NCBI RefSeq assembly: GCF_037137055.1
Contig: NZ_JBBBNY010000003.1
Coordinates: 124,001-188,000, forward strand
Direction: 5' to 3'
Origin: Frateuria_A yonginensis
Lineage (GTDB): Bacteria; Pseudomonadota; Gammaproteobacteria; Xanthomonadales; Rhodanobacteraceae
Length of the DNA stretch: 64,000 bases
Shown here: piece after piece, positions 9,217 through 18,173 of the stretch
Layout: the number at the start of each line of letters is the position of its first letter
Numbering within the stretch: position 1 is the stretch's first letter
Program-made: the position numbers and the translations under genes
The notes under the pieces: generated by a model
The model's database searches: none
Told to the model about the DNA's origin: nothing
The model's input: the letters and a program-made list of their open reading frames with translations, nothing else

Positions 9217-10245
9217 ATGAGCGAGCACAATTACACGGTGGCCGAACTTGCCGAACGGTTCGGCCTGGCCTTTCAGGGCGACGGCGCGCGGCGCATCAGC
9301 GGCGTGGGCACGCTGGCCTCGGCCGGCCCCGACCAGCTGAGTTTCCTCTCCAACAGCAAGTACGCCGCGCAGCTGAAGGCGACCCGGGCGGGCGTGGTGG
9401 TACTGCGCGAAGAGAACCTGGCCGATTGTCCCACCGCCGCGCTGGTCGCCCCCGATCCGTACGTCACCTACGCCAGGCTCGCCGCGCTGTTCGAGCGGCT
9501 GCCGGCCGCGCCGCGCGGCGTCCATCCGAGCGCGGTCGTCGCCGGGGGCGCCAAGGTCAGCGCCAGCGCCAGCATCGGCCCGCACTGCGTGATCGAGGAC
9601 GGCGCGGTGGTCGAGGACGGCGCGGTGCTCGGCCCGCACTGCATCGTCGGCCCGGGCTGCGTGGTCGGCGCGCAGTCGCGGCTGGTGGCGCGGGTGACCC
9701 TGGTCACCCGCGTCACCCTGGGCAGGCGCGTGCTGGTGCACCCGGGCGCGGTGATCGGTTCGGATGGCTTCGGCCTGGCCTTCGAGCGCGACCACTGGGT
9801 GAAGATCCCCCAGTTGGGCGGCGTGCGCATCGGCGACGACTGCGAGATCGGCGCCAACACCACCATCGACCGCGGCGCGCTGGAGGACACCGTGCTGGAG
9901 GAGGATGTGCGGCTGGACAACCAGATCCAGATCGCCCACAACGTGTACATCGGCGCGCACACGGCCATGGCCGGCTGCGCGGCGGTGGCGGGCAGCGCGA
10001 AGATCGGCCGCTACTGCCAGATCGGCGGCAACGCGGGCGTGCTGGGCCATCTGGAGCTGGCCGACCGGGTTACCATTACCGCCAAGAGCCTGGTCACGCA
10101 TTCGATCCGCGAACCGGGCGAGTATTCCTCGGGCGTGCCGCTGCAGGACAACCGCCAGTGGCGCAAGAACGCCGCCCGCTTCAAGCACCTGGATGAGTAC
10201 GCGCGTCGGCTTTCGGCGCTGGAGAAGGACAGTAACGATGAGTGA
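9217..10245 (+). CDS. lpxD: UDP-3-O-(3-hydroxyacyl)glucosamine N-acyltransferase
   Basis: Third step of lipid A synthesis: it transfers a 3-hydroxyacyl chain from acyl carrier protein to the 2-amino group of UDP-3-O-acylglucosamine in the cytosol. The 342 residues have an N-terminal uridine-binding domain (about 1-100, with LSFLSNSKYA) and a left-handed beta-helix of hexapeptide repeats (about 105-300). The catalytic histidine is at position 241 in IQIAHNVYIG. GGGAG precedes the ATG at 9217. The stop overlaps the fabZ start by eight bases, implying coupling. Confidence 0.96.
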   Translation: MSEHNYTVAELAERFGLAFQGDGARRISGVGTLASAGPDQLSFLSNSKYAAQLKATRAGVVVLREENLADCPTAALVAPDPYVTYARLAALFERLPAAPRGVHPSAVVAGGAKVSASASIGPHCVIEDGAVVEDGAVLGPHCIVGPGCVVGAQSRLVARVTLVTRVTLGRRVLVHPGAVIGSDGFGLAFERDHWVKIPQLGGVRIGDDCEIGANTTIDRGALEDTVLEEDVRLDNQIQIAHNVYIGAHTAMAGCAAVAGSAKIGRYCQIGGNAGVLGHLELADRVTITAKSLVTHSIREPGEYSSGVPLQDNRQWRKNAARFKHLDEYARRLSALEKDSNDE

Positions 10246-10711
10246 CAACCCCACGACGTTGACCCTGCCGGTGAACGTGGAGCAGATCGAGCAGCTGCTG
10301 CCGCACCGCTACCCGTTCCTGCTGGTCGACCGCGTGATCGAGCTGGTGCCGGACGTGAGCGTGGTCGCGCTCAAGAACGTGACCATCAACGAGCATTTCT
10401 TCATGGGCCATTTCCCGGGTCACCCGGTGATGCCCGGCGTGCTGATCGTGGAGGCGATGGCGCAGGCCGCCGGTCTGCTTACGCAGATCTCCAGCCGTCT
10501 GAAGGGCGACCAGGGCAGCCCGCTGTTCTACCTGGCCAAGGTGGACAACGCGCGCTTCAACGCGCCGGTGGTGCCGGGCGACCAGCTGCGGCTGGAGGTC
10601 TCGCTCAAGCGCCTGATGCGCGGCATGGGGCTGTTCGTCGCCCGCTCGCTGGTCGACGGCAAGGAGGTCGCCAGTTGCGAGCTGATGTGCGCCGCGAGGT
10701 CCGACAAATGA
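10238..10711 (+). CDS. fabZ: 3-hydroxyacyl-[ACP] dehydratase FabZ
   Basis: Hot-dog-fold enzyme that dehydrates 3-hydroxyacyl-ACP in fatty acid elongation, competing with LpxA and LpxD for the same substrates. The 157-residue protein has the catalytic His58 in MGHFPGHPVMPG and Glu72 in VEAMAQAAG; both are intact. It opens with the conserved LLPHRYPFLLVDRV. It overlaps lpxD upstream and lpxA downstream (ATGA). That places fatty-acid and lipid A synthesis in one transcript, so their balance can be co-controlled. Confidence 0.97.
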   Translation: MSDNPTTLTLPVNVEQIEQLLPHRYPFLLVDRVIELVPDVSVVALKNVTINEHFFMGHFPGHPVMPGVLIVEAMAQAAGLLTQISSRLKGDQGSPLFYLAKVDNARFNAPVVPGDQLRLEVSLKRLMRGMGLFVARSLVDGKEVASCELMCAARSDK

Positions 10712-11481
10712 TCCACCCCACCGCGCAGATCGACCCCGGTGCCGTCCTCGGCAGGAACGTCACCGTCGGCGCCTACAGCGTGATCGGTGCGGAAGTGGAG
10801 ATCGGCGAGGGCACGGTGATCGGCCCGCACGTGGTGATCGAGGGACCGACCCGCATCGGGCGCGACAACCGCATCAGCCAGTTCGCCTCGCTCGGTGGCC
10901 CGCCGCAGGACAAGAAGTTCGCCGGCGAGCGCACCGAACTGGTGATCGGCGACCGCAACCTGATCCGCGAGTTCGTCACCATCAACCGTGGCACCGGCGA
11001 AGGCGGCGGCGTCACCCGTATCGGCGACGACAACTGGCTGCTCGCCTACGTGCACATCGCGCACGACTGCCAGGTCGGCAACCGCGTGGTGTTCTCCAAC
11101 TACTCGGCGCTGGCCGGACACGTCGAGATCGGCGACTGGGTGATCATCTCCGGCTACGCCGGCGTGCACCAGTTCTGCAAGGTCGGCGCGCATGCCTTCA
11201 TCGGCATGGGCTGCCTGGTCGGATCGGACGTACCGCCGTTCGTGATGATGGCCAACGAGCAGCACGGCCGCCCGCGTGGCATCAACAGCGAGGGCCTCAA
11301 GCGCCGCGGTTTCGATACGCCACGCATTTCCGCCATCAAGCGCGCCTACCGCACGCTCTACATGGCGGGCCTGTCGCTGCCGGAGGCACGCGCGCAACTG
11401 GAGGCGCAGGCGCAGGACAGCGACGACGTGCGGGAGATGCTGGCGTTCCTCGATCGCAGCGAACGCTCGCTGGCTCGATAG
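10708..11481 (+). CDS. lpxA: UDP-N-acetylglucosamine O-acyltransferase
   Basis: First step of lipid A synthesis: transfer of a 3-hydroxyacyl group to the 3-OH of UDP-GlcNAc. The product has 257 residues with regular hexapeptide repeats to about residue 190 and a helical C-terminus. The catalytic histidine is His119 in VHIAHDCQVG. The acyl-chain ruler region reads PPFVMMANEQHGRPRG, unlike the enterobacterial form, so the chain length is probably different but cannot be stated. The ATG overlaps the fabZ stop. Confidence 0.96.
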   Translation: MIHPTAQIDPGAVLGRNVTVGAYSVIGAEVEIGEGTVIGPHVVIEGPTRIGRDNRISQFASLGGPPQDKKFAGERTELVIGDRNLIREFVTINRGTGEGGGVTRIGDDNWLLAYVHIAHDCQVGNRVVFSNYSALAGHVEIGDWVIISGYAGVHQFCKVGAHAFIGMGCLVGSDVPPFVMMANEQHGRPRGINSEGLKRRGFDTPRISAIKRAYRTLYMAGLSLPEARAQLEAQAQDSDDVREMLAFLDRSERSLAR

Positions 11482-11502
11482 GAACGCCTCCGGCAACGCC
11501 CG

Positions 11503-11527
11503 GGCCTTCTCCCTGCGGGAGAGGGCC
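11503..11527 (+). repeat. CTCCC/GGGAG intergenic hairpin
   Basis: GGCCTTCTCCC at 11503-11513 pairs with GGGAGAGGGCC at 11517-11527 through 11 pairs (one G-T) around a TGC loop. It lies in the lpxA-lpxB gap. There is no T-run; it belongs to a family of similar hairpins in the window and may act as an RNA-level punctuation element. Confidence 0.6.
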
Positions 11528-11569
11528 GGAGCGCGGGACCACCCGCGACAAGCCCCGATCCGCGCGCGC

Positions 11570-11575
11570 TACACT
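11570..11575 (+). promoter_or_regulatory. Possible -10 box of lpxB
   Basis: TACACT lies nine bases before the lpxB ATG, so a transcript from here would be nearly leaderless. CGACA at 11546-11550 could be a weak -35 at a long 19-base spacing. Confidence 0.35.
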
Positions 11576-11583
11576 CCCGCCCC

Positions 11584-12780
11584 ATGCGTTTCTCTCCCCT
11601 CATCGCCATCATCGCGGGCGAAGATTCCGGCGACCAGCTCGGCGCCGAGCTGATCGCCGCGCTGCGCAAGCGCTATCCCGACGCCCGCTTCGCCGGCATC
11701 GGCGGCGAGCGTATGCAGCGCGAGGGCTTCGAGTCCTGGTACGACATCCGCGAGCTGTCGGTGATGGGCTTCGCCGAAGTGATCCGCCACCTGCCGCGGC
11801 TGCTGCGCCTGCGCAAGGCGCTGGTCGCGCGCCTGCTGGAGGCGCGCCCGGACGTGGTGGTCGGCATCGACGCGCCCGATTTCAACCTCGGTGTGGAGCG
11901 GCGGCTGCGCCAGGCCGGCCTGCGCACCGTGCACTACGTGAGCCCGTCGGTGTGGGCCTGGCGCGAGCGGCGTGCGGAGAAGATCGGCCGCAGCGCAGAG
12001 CGCGTGCTGTGCCTGTTCCCGATGGAGCCGGCGATCTACGCCCGCCACGGCGTGGACGCCCGCTTCGTCGGCCATCCGCTCGCCGACCGCTTCGCGCTGG
12101 TGTCGGACCGGGTCGGCGCGCGCGAGCTCCTGCAGCTGCCGCAGGACGCGCCGCTGCTGGCCGTGCTGCCGGGCAGCCGCCCCTCGGAGATCGAGCGCCT
12201 GGGCGCCATCTTCATCGAGGCCGCGCGCCAGGTGAGCGCCGCCCTGCCCGGCCTGCGCATCGTCGTTCCCGCCGCCAACGCACAGGTGCATGCGCGCCTG
12301 AAGGCGCTGCTGGCGAAGGGACCGCGCGACGAAAGCGCGCCGCTGCTGATCGAAGGCCACGCGCACGAGGCCATGATCGCCGCCGACGTGGTCCTGCTCG
12401 CCTCCGGCACCGCCACGCTGGAGGCGATGCTGGCCAAGCGGCCGATGGTGGTCGGCTACCGCGTGGCGCCGCTGAGCTACCGTATCGCGCGCGCGCTGAA
12501 CATGCTCAAGACCGACGTCTACGCGCTGCCGAACATCCTCGCGCGCGCCTGTGGCCTGGGCCCGGAGCCACTGGTGCCCGAGCTGATGCAGGACGACTGC
12601 ACGGCGGACAACCTCGCCCGGGCCACGCTCGCCCTGTTCGCCGACAGCGAGCGGCGTGGCCGGGTGGTGGCCGCCTTCGAGCAACTGCACCGCGAATTGC
12701 GTGGCCCGCTGGAGGGTCATGCCGGCGAACGTGCCGCTGCGGCCGTGGCCGACCTGCTGGAGGAGCGCGATGCGCCCTGA
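11584..12780 (+). CDS. lpxB: Lipid-A-disaccharide synthase
   Basis: A GT-B glycosyltransferase that joins 2,3-diacylglucosamine 1-phosphate and UDP-diacylglucosamine to the lipid A disaccharide at the inner membrane. The 398 residues open with IIAGEDSGDQLGAELI (most relatives have GEASGD). They carry VVGIDAPDFN, the VSPSVWAWRERR segment and the nucleotide-binding region VLPGSRPSEIERL, then LLASGTATLEAML. Family length is normal. The stop overlaps the start of rnhB, so the two are probably coupled. Confidence 0.95.
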   Translation: MRFSPLIAIIAGEDSGDQLGAELIAALRKRYPDARFAGIGGERMQREGFESWYDIRELSVMGFAEVIRHLPRLLRLRKALVARLLEARPDVVVGIDAPDFNLGVERRLRQAGLRTVHYVSPSVWAWRERRAEKIGRSAERVLCLFPMEPAIYARHGVDARFVGHPLADRFALVSDRVGARELLQLPQDAPLLAVLPGSRPSEIERLGAIFIEAARQVSAALPGLRIVVPAANAQVHARLKALLAKGPRDESAPLLIEGHAHEAMIAADVVLLASGTATLEAMLAKRPMVVGYRVAPLSYRIARALNMLKTDVYALPNILARACGLGPEPLVPELMQDDCTADNLARATLALFADSERRGRVVAAFEQLHRELRGPLEGHAGERAAAAVADLLEERDAP

Positions 12781-13510
12781 CGGTCTCGACGACGCGATGG
12801 TCCTCGCCCCTCCAGCGGCGGAACGGGTGGAGGTCGGCGGCGCGGTGGCCGACGGCGGCGAAACGGCCGCGATCGGGCTTCCCGCGAGCCTCGTTCCATC
12901 GGCGCGCTCCCGTGCCGCGTCCCGCCCGGTCCGCCTGGTCGCGGGCGTCGACGAGGCCGGCCGCGGGCCGCTGGCCGGCCCGCTGGCGGTCGCCGCGGTG
13001 ATCCTCGACCCGCGCCGGCGCATCCGCGGCCTGGACGATTCCAAGAAGCTCACGGAGGCACGCCGCGAGGCGCTCTACGAGAAGATCGTCGAGCGCGCCC
13101 TGGCCTGGCACGTAGTGCTGGTCGAGGTGGAGGAGATCGACCGCATCAACATCTTCCAGGCGACCATGGCCGGCATGTGCCGCGCGGTGGCCGGCCTGCA
13201 GCTGGCCGCGCACGAGGCGCTGGTCGACGGCAACCAGTTGCCGAAGGCGCTGTCCTGCCCGGGCCGCGCCATCGTCGGCGGCGACGCGCTCGAGCCGGCG
13301 ATCAGCGCCGCCTCGATCCTCGCCAAGGTCACCCGCGACCGGCTGATGTGCGTCATGGACGGACGCTACCCGGGCTACGGCTTCGCCAGCCACAAGGGGT
13401 ATTCCACCCCCGAGCACTTTGCCGCGCTGCAGCGGCTCGGCCCTTGTCCCCTGCATCGGCGCAGCTTTGCGCCGGTCAAGCTGCTGTGCGACCAGGGCCG
13501 GCTGTTCTGA
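12770..13510 (+). CDS. rnhB: Ribonuclease HII
   Basis: Cleaves RNA in RNA-DNA hybrids and at single ribonucleotides in DNA. The catalytic carboxylates are visible: Asp and Glu in GVDEAGRGPLAGP, the DDSKKLT motif and the Asp in SILAKVTRDR. The ATG at 12770 overlaps the lpxB stop and gives 246 residues. That includes an extra N-terminal stretch of about 55 residues rich in Ala, Pro and Val before the conserved core, whereas the family is usually about 200. A later start (a GTG in the AVADGG stretch, for example) is possible, so the true N-terminus is uncertain. Confidence 0.92.
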   Translation: MRPDGLDDAMVLAPPAAERVEVGGAVADGGETAAIGLPASLVPSARSRAASRPVRLVAGVDEAGRGPLAGPLAVAAVILDPRRRIRGLDDSKKLTEARREALYEKIVERALAWHVVLVEVEEIDRINIFQATMAGMCRAVAGLQLAAHEALVDGNQLPKALSCPGRAIVGGDALEPAISAASILAKVTRDRLMCVMDGRYPGYGFASHKGYSTPEHFAALQRLGPCPLHRRSFAPVKLLCDQGRLF

Positions 13511-14050
13511 CGTTCGTGCCGGGCCGAGCCGGGCTCCGCCGTGGCGCCACGCCCCGGGGGGACAAACGCATGCTTCGCGACACCGGCCCGGCCCTGATGG
13601 GGCTGGTGCTGCGCGTCGCCGCCGGGCGGCGCTCGAGCCGGTCGGCGTCCCGCCCGAAGCGCTCGGTACGCGCTCCCGCGCGACGCGGTCGTCCTGACCG
13701 CCCTGCGCCACGAGGAAGACCGACGTGTTCGCCCACGCCAGCCAGGCGCTGCACCGGCCGGCGCCCGGCGCGCTGGCCACCGGGGACCACCACGGCGGGA
13801 CCGGCAGGCCCTGCGGTGCCGACAAGGGGATAGGTTCATGCTGATGCTGCGTCGCGACCCGTTCCCCGCCACCGCCCCGGGCGCGGCGTACGGCCGCGAC
13901 GGCCGCCCGTGCCATCCGACCCATTCAACTTTTCCTCCGCTGGGTGCATCCTAGCTACCGAGGAATGCGCCCGGCCCCGCCGGCTCCGCTTCCAGCGTTC
14001 GCACGGACGCCCTCCTCGAATCGCGGATGCCCCTCCGCAGGAGTCGTGCC
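13511..14050 (+). other. Non-coding or degenerate stretch between rnhB and the small ORF
   Basis: No convincing gene is seen here. All open frames are Arg/Pro-rich shadows typical of high GC. Two short stretches in different frames, LEPVGVPPEALG and ALPRDAVVL followed by a VFAHASQALHR-like piece, faintly recall the C-terminal part of a membrane fusion protein broken by frameshifts. This is a weak resemblance only; it may be a decayed efflux gene. Confidence 0.3.
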
Positions 14051-14257
14051 ATGTTGTCCCGCTTCTTCCACGTGCGCTCCGGCCTCAAGCTGTTCGTCGT
14101 CTCCCCACAACCCGCCGCGCCGGCGGCGGACCGTACCGGCCCGGGAGTCACCGTCACCCTCCCGCACGCCGACTACGACCGCCATCCACTCGACACCCGC
14201 GGGTTCGACCACTACGTCGAGTGGAACGAGGACGACGAGCGGTTCGTCGTCCACTGA
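14051..14257 (+). CDS. Small hypothetical protein (68 aa)
   Basis: ATG at 14051 is preceded at proper distance by a good ribosome-binding site, GCAGGAG at 14037-14043. The product begins MLSRFFHVRSGLKLFVVS and ends with an acidic, aromatic tail (FDHYVEWNEDDERFVVH). I do not recognise the family. The basic/hydrophobic start is too short for a clear signal peptide. It lies just upstream of dnaE in the same direction. The site and tail composition favour a real gene, but it could be a chance frame. Confidence 0.45.
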   Translation: MLSRFFHVRSGLKLFVVSPQPAAPAADRTGPGVTVTLPHADYDRHPLDTRGFDHYVEWNEDDERFVVH

Positions 14258-14345
14258 GGCAACCGACCGGCCCGGCTTCCCCGCTGTCAAGCTTGTGGGA
14301 AGCCGGCGCCGCAGCGTAGCCTTCACGGACTCACCGTGAGTCCGC

Positions 14346-17300
14346 ATGTCCGCACGCTTCGTCCATTTCCACCTGCACAGCGAGTACTCGCTGGTCGATT
14401 CGACCATCCGCATCAAGGCGCTGGTCGAGGCCTGCGTGCGCGAGGGGATGCCGGCGGTCGCGCTCACCGACGACAGCAACATGTTCGCGCTGGTGAAGTT
14501 CTACAAGGCGTGCAGCGCGGCCGGCATCAAGCCGATCGGCGGCTGCGACCTGTGGATCGGCGCGCCGGACGATCCGCGCCCGTGGCGGCTGACCGTGCTG
14601 TGCCAGGACCGCGAGGGCTACCTCAACCTGTCCCGCCTGGTTTCGCGCGCCTGGCGCGAAGGCCAGCACGGCGGCCGCGCGCTGGTCGAGTCCGACTGGC
14701 TCACCGCCGGGGCCACCGGCGGCTTGATCGCGTTGCTCGGGCGCGAAAGCGAGGTCGGCCGTGCCGCCGCCAGCCAGGGCGTGGACGCGGCACGCGAACG
14801 ACTGCAGCCGCTCGCCCGGCTGTTCCCGGACCGCCTGTACCTGGAGCTGACCCGCTGCGGCCGCGAAGGCGAGGAGACCTGGAACGCCGCGGCGCTGGCG
14901 CTGGGCGACGCGCTCGAGCTGCCGCTGCTGGCCAGCAACGACGTGCGTTTCCTGCGCCAGGACGACTTCGAGGCGCACGAGGCGCGCGTGTGCATCAACC
15001 AGGGCCGCGTGCTGGCCGACCCCAAGCGCCCGCGCGACTATTCCGACCAGCAGTACCTCAAGTCGCCGGCCGAGATGGCCAGGCTGTTCGCCGACCTGCC
15101 CGAGGCGCTGGAGAACACCGTCGAGCTGGCCAAGCGCTGCAACCTGGAGCTGACGTTCGGCACCTACTACCTGCCCGACTTCCCGGTGCCGCCCGGCCAC
15201 GACCTGGCCAGCTACATCCGCGAGACCGCGCGCAACGGCCTGAAGGAACGGCTCGCCGCCGCGCCGATGGCGCCCGGCCGCACCCTGGCCGACTACGAGG
15301 CGCGGCTGGAGCGCGAGCTCGACGTCATCATCGAGATGGGCTTTCCAGGCTACTTCCTGATCGTGGCCGACTTCATCAACTGGGGTAAGCAGAACGGCAT
15401 TCCGGTCGGTCCCGGTCGCGGTTCGGGCGCAGGCTCGCTGGTCGCCTGGGTGCTGAAGATCACCGACCTCGACCCGTTGCAGTTCGACCTGCTGTTCGAG
15501 CGCTTCCTCAATCCCGAACGCGTTTCGATGCCGGACTTCGACATCGACTTCTGCATGGACCGCCGCGACGAGGTGATCGACTACGTGGCGCGCAAGTACG
15601 GCCGCGACCACGTCAGCCAGATCATCACCTACGGCTCGATGGCGGCCAAGGCGGTGCTGCGCGACTCGGGCCGCGTGCTCGGCATGGGCTACAACGCCGT
15701 CGACAAGATCGCGAAACTGATCCCGCCGCGCCCGCTGGACCTGACGCTCTCCGACGCGCTGGGCCGCTCGGAGAAGTCGAAGAAGGAACCGGAGCGCGTG
15801 GTGCGCGAGTTCTGCGAGCTGTACGAGCAGGACGAGGAAGCGCGCACGCTGGTGGACCTCGCGCTCAAGCTGGAGAACCTCACCCGCAACGTCGGCAAGC
15901 ACGCCGGCGGCGTGGTGATCGGCCCGAAGCCGCTCACCGAGTTCGCGCCGCTGTACTGCGAACCGGGTGGCGGCGGCGTGGTGACCCAGTACGACAAGGA
16001 CGACGTCGAGGCGGTCGGCCTGGTCAAGTTCGACTTCCTGGGCCTGCGCACGCTGACCATCATCGACTGGACGGTCAAGGCCATCAACGCGCGCCGCGCG
16101 CACGCCGGCGAGCCGCCGCTGGACATCGCCCAGCTGCCGCTGGACGACGCCACCACCTACAACGAGGTGTTCAAGAAGGCGCAGACCGTCGCCATCTTCC
16201 AGTTCGAATCGGCCGGCATGCAGCGCATGCTCAAGGACGCCAAGCCGGACCGCTTCGAGGACCTGATCGCGCTGGGCGCGCTCTACCGGCCCGGTCCGAT
16301 GGACCTGATCCCGAGCTTTGTGGCGCGCAAGCACGGCCGCGAGGAGGTCGATTACCCCGACCCGCGCGTCGAGCCCGTCCTGAAAGAGACCTACGGCATC
16401 ATGGTCTACCAGGAGCAGGTGATGCAGATGGCGCAGATCGTGGGCGGCTACACGCTCGGCGGCGCCGACCTGCTGCGTCGCGCGATGGGCAAGAAGAAGC
16501 CCGAGGAGATGGTCAAGCACCGCGCTCTGTTCCGCGAGGGCGCGGCGAAGGACGGCCTCTCCGCCGAGAAGGCCGACCAGATCTTCGACCTGATGGAGAA
16601 GTTCGCCGGCTACGGCTTCAACAAGTCGCACGCCGCCGCCTACGCGCTGGTCTCCTACCAGACCGCCTGGCTGAAGGCGCACTACCCCGCCGAGTTCATG
16701 GCCGCGACGATTTCCTCGGACATGGACAACACCGACAAGGCGGTGACGTTCCTGGACGAGGCGCGCGCGATCGGCCTCACCGTGCTGCCGCCGGACGTGA
16801 ACGCCTCGGACTACATGTTCGTGGCGGTCGAGCCCCGGGTCATCCGCTACGGCCTGGGCGCGATCAAGGGCGTCGGCCAAGGCGCCTGCGAGTCGATCGT
16901 GGAGGAGCGCCGCCGCGGCGGCCCGTACAAGGACCTGGCCGACTTCTGCCGGCGTGTCGACCCGGCCAGGCTCAACCGCCGCGTGCTCGAGGCGCTGGTG
17001 CTCTCGGGCAGCCTGGATGCCCTGGCGCCGACCCGCGCCAGCCTCATGCTGCAGCTACCCGACGCAATCAAGGCGGCCGAGCAGCACCTGCGCGACAAGC
17101 AGTCCGGCCAGAACGACATGTTCGGCGCGCTGCTGGGCAGTGCCGCGCCGGTGGTGCAGATCGAGCTGCCGACCGCGCCGGAATGGCCGCTGGAGCGGAA
17201 GCTGCAGGGCGAGCGCGACACGCTGGGCCACTACCTCTCCGGCCATCCCACCGACCCCTGGCGGGACGAGCTGGCGCAGCTGTCCACCTGCCCGCTGGGC

Positions 17301-17888
17301 GAGATCGCCGAACGCTACCAGCCGCCCCGTCCGCGCCGCGGCGACGGCGAGGAGAACCGCTTCCGCCGCGGTCCGGACACGCCCTGGACCGTGGCCGGCA
17401 TGGTCACCGCCGTGCGCAAGCGCGGCGACAGCGACGCCTTCGTGCGGCTGGAGGACGGCACCGGCGCGATCGAGGTGAGCTTCTTCGGCGAGCTCTACCA
17501 GCAGGTGGCGCCGCTGCTCACCCGCGACGAGCTGCTGATCGTCGAGGGCGGCCTGCGCATCGACGAGTTCTCCGGCGGCGGCTTCCAGCTGCGCGCCCGC
17601 GGCGCCATGACCCTGGCCGACGCCTGCCGGCGCCATGCCCGCGCGCTGCGGGTCAAACTCAACGGGATCCACCCCGGCTTCGAGCAGGAGCTGAAGCAGG
17701 CCCTGGCCGGCTACCGCGGCGGCCGCGCCACCGTGATCCTGCACGGCTACCACAACCGCACCGCCCAGGCCGACCTCGAACTGGGCGAGCAATGGCGCGT
17801 GGACGCCATCCCCGACCTGCTGCGCACCTTGCGCGGGCTGTCCTGGGTGGAGGCGGCCAAGCTGCGGATCGTCAAGTCCGAGGCCTGA
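14346..17888 (+). CDS. dnaE: DNA polymerase III alpha subunit
   Basis: Catalytic subunit of the replicative polymerase. At 1180 residues it is near the usual DnaE1 length. The PHP domain opens the protein (FVHFHLHSEYSLVDS, with metal-binding-type His residues). The polymerase palm carries PDFDIDFCMDRR at about 397-408, with the catalytic Asp pair, preceded by GPGRGSGAGSLVAW. Helix-hairpin-helix and OB-fold (WTVAGMVTAVRKR, about 1020) regions follow, with a short C-terminal domain for tau binding. It is co-oriented with lpxB-rnhB upstream and accA downstream, a common gammaproteobacterial order. Confidence 0.97.
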   Translation: MSARFVHFHLHSEYSLVDSTIRIKALVEACVREGMPAVALTDDSNMFALVKFYKACSAAGIKPIGGCDLWIGAPDDPRPWRLTVLCQDREGYLNLSRLVSRAWREGQHGGRALVESDWLTAGATGGLIALLGRESEVGRAAASQGVDAARERLQPLARLFPDRLYLELTRCGREGEETWNAAALALGDALELPLLASNDVRFLRQDDFEAHEARVCINQGRVLADPKRPRDYSDQQYLKSPAEMARLFADLPEALENTVELAKRCNLELTFGTYYLPDFPVPPGHDLASYIRETARNGLKERLAAAPMAPGRTLADYEARLERELDVIIEMGFPGYFLIVADFINWGKQNGIPVGPGRGSGAGSLVAWVLKITDLDPLQFDLLFERFLNPERVSMPDFDIDFCMDRRDEVIDYVARKYGRDHVSQIITYGSMAAKAVLRDSGRVLGMGYNAVDKIAKLIPPRPLDLTLSDALGRSEKSKKEPERVVREFCELYEQDEEARTLVDLALKLENLTRNVGKHAGGVVIGPKPLTEFAPLYCEPGGGGVVTQYDKDDVEAVGLVKFDFLGLRTLTIIDWTVKAINARRAHAGEPPLDIAQLPLDDATTYNEVFKKAQTVAIFQFESAGMQRMLKDAKPDRFEDLIALGALYRPGPMDLIPSFVARKHGREEVDYPDPRVEPVLKETYGIMVYQEQVMQMAQIVGGYTLGGADLLRRAMGKKKPEEMVKHRALFREGAAKDGLSAEKADQIFDLMEKFAGYGFNKSHAAAYALVSYQTAWLKAHYPAEFMAATISSDMDNTDKAVTFLDEARAIGLTVLPPDVNASDYMFVAVEPRVIRYGLGAIKGVGQGACESIVEERRRGGPYKDLADFCRRVDPARLNRRVLEALVLSGSLDALAPTRASLMLQLPDAIKAAEQHLRDKQSGQNDMFGALLGSAAPVVQIELPTAPEWPLERKLQGERDTLGHYLSGHPTDPWRDELAQLSTCPLGEIAERYQPPRPRRGDGEENRFRRGPDTPWTVAGMVTAVRKRGDSDAFVRLEDGTGAIEVSFFGELYQQVAPLLTRDELLIVEGGLRIDEFSGGGFQLRARGAMTLADACRRHARALRVKLNGIHPGFEQELKQALAGYRGGRATVILHGYHNRTAQADLELGEQWRVDAIPDLLRTLRGLSWVEAAKLRIVKSEA

Positions 17889-18173
17889 TCGCGAGCCTGC
17901 CGCCCCCGGGGCTGGGGGGATGCGGTGCCGGACATTCCGCTTCGCGCGAAGCCCCGGCCGCCCTGCGGGTCCTCTCACCCGCGCAAGCGGGGGGCCACGA
18001 ACGCGTTCGCCCCCGGCGCAGGCCCGCAGGGCCGGAGCCGAAGGCCACCTCCCACGCTGGCGCCCCTTGGCTACGCCGCCATGCCCGGGGGTGCGCGGCC
18101 CCATACGCCCCCGTTCCCCGCCTTTGCACCCGCCCCGCTATACTGCGCCGCTCCGCGTCACGAACCGCAGCGA
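17889..18173 (+). other. dnaE-accA intergenic region
   Basis: This 285-base gap has no supported gene. It contains several GC-rich short inverted segments and, near its end, a -10-like box for accA. No clear terminator with a T-run is seen after dnaE. Confidence 0.5.
18139..18144 (+). promoter_or_regulatory. Probable -10 box of accA
   Basis: TATACT lies 29 bases before the accA ATG, the same arrangement as before frr. No good -35 is visible; TTTGCA at 18123-18128 is too close. Confidence 0.4.

Noticed and set aside
6540..9230. Long antisense open frame (896 codons) opposite bamA
   Set aside because: It mirrors the BamA codon structure in high-GC DNA, its product is Val/Ala/Arg/His-rich without domains, and the plus-strand gene is certain.
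14331..16880. Long antisense open frame (849 codons) opposite dnaE
   Set aside because: Shadow of the dnaE coding frame caused by GC bias at third positions; no ribosome-binding site or known family.
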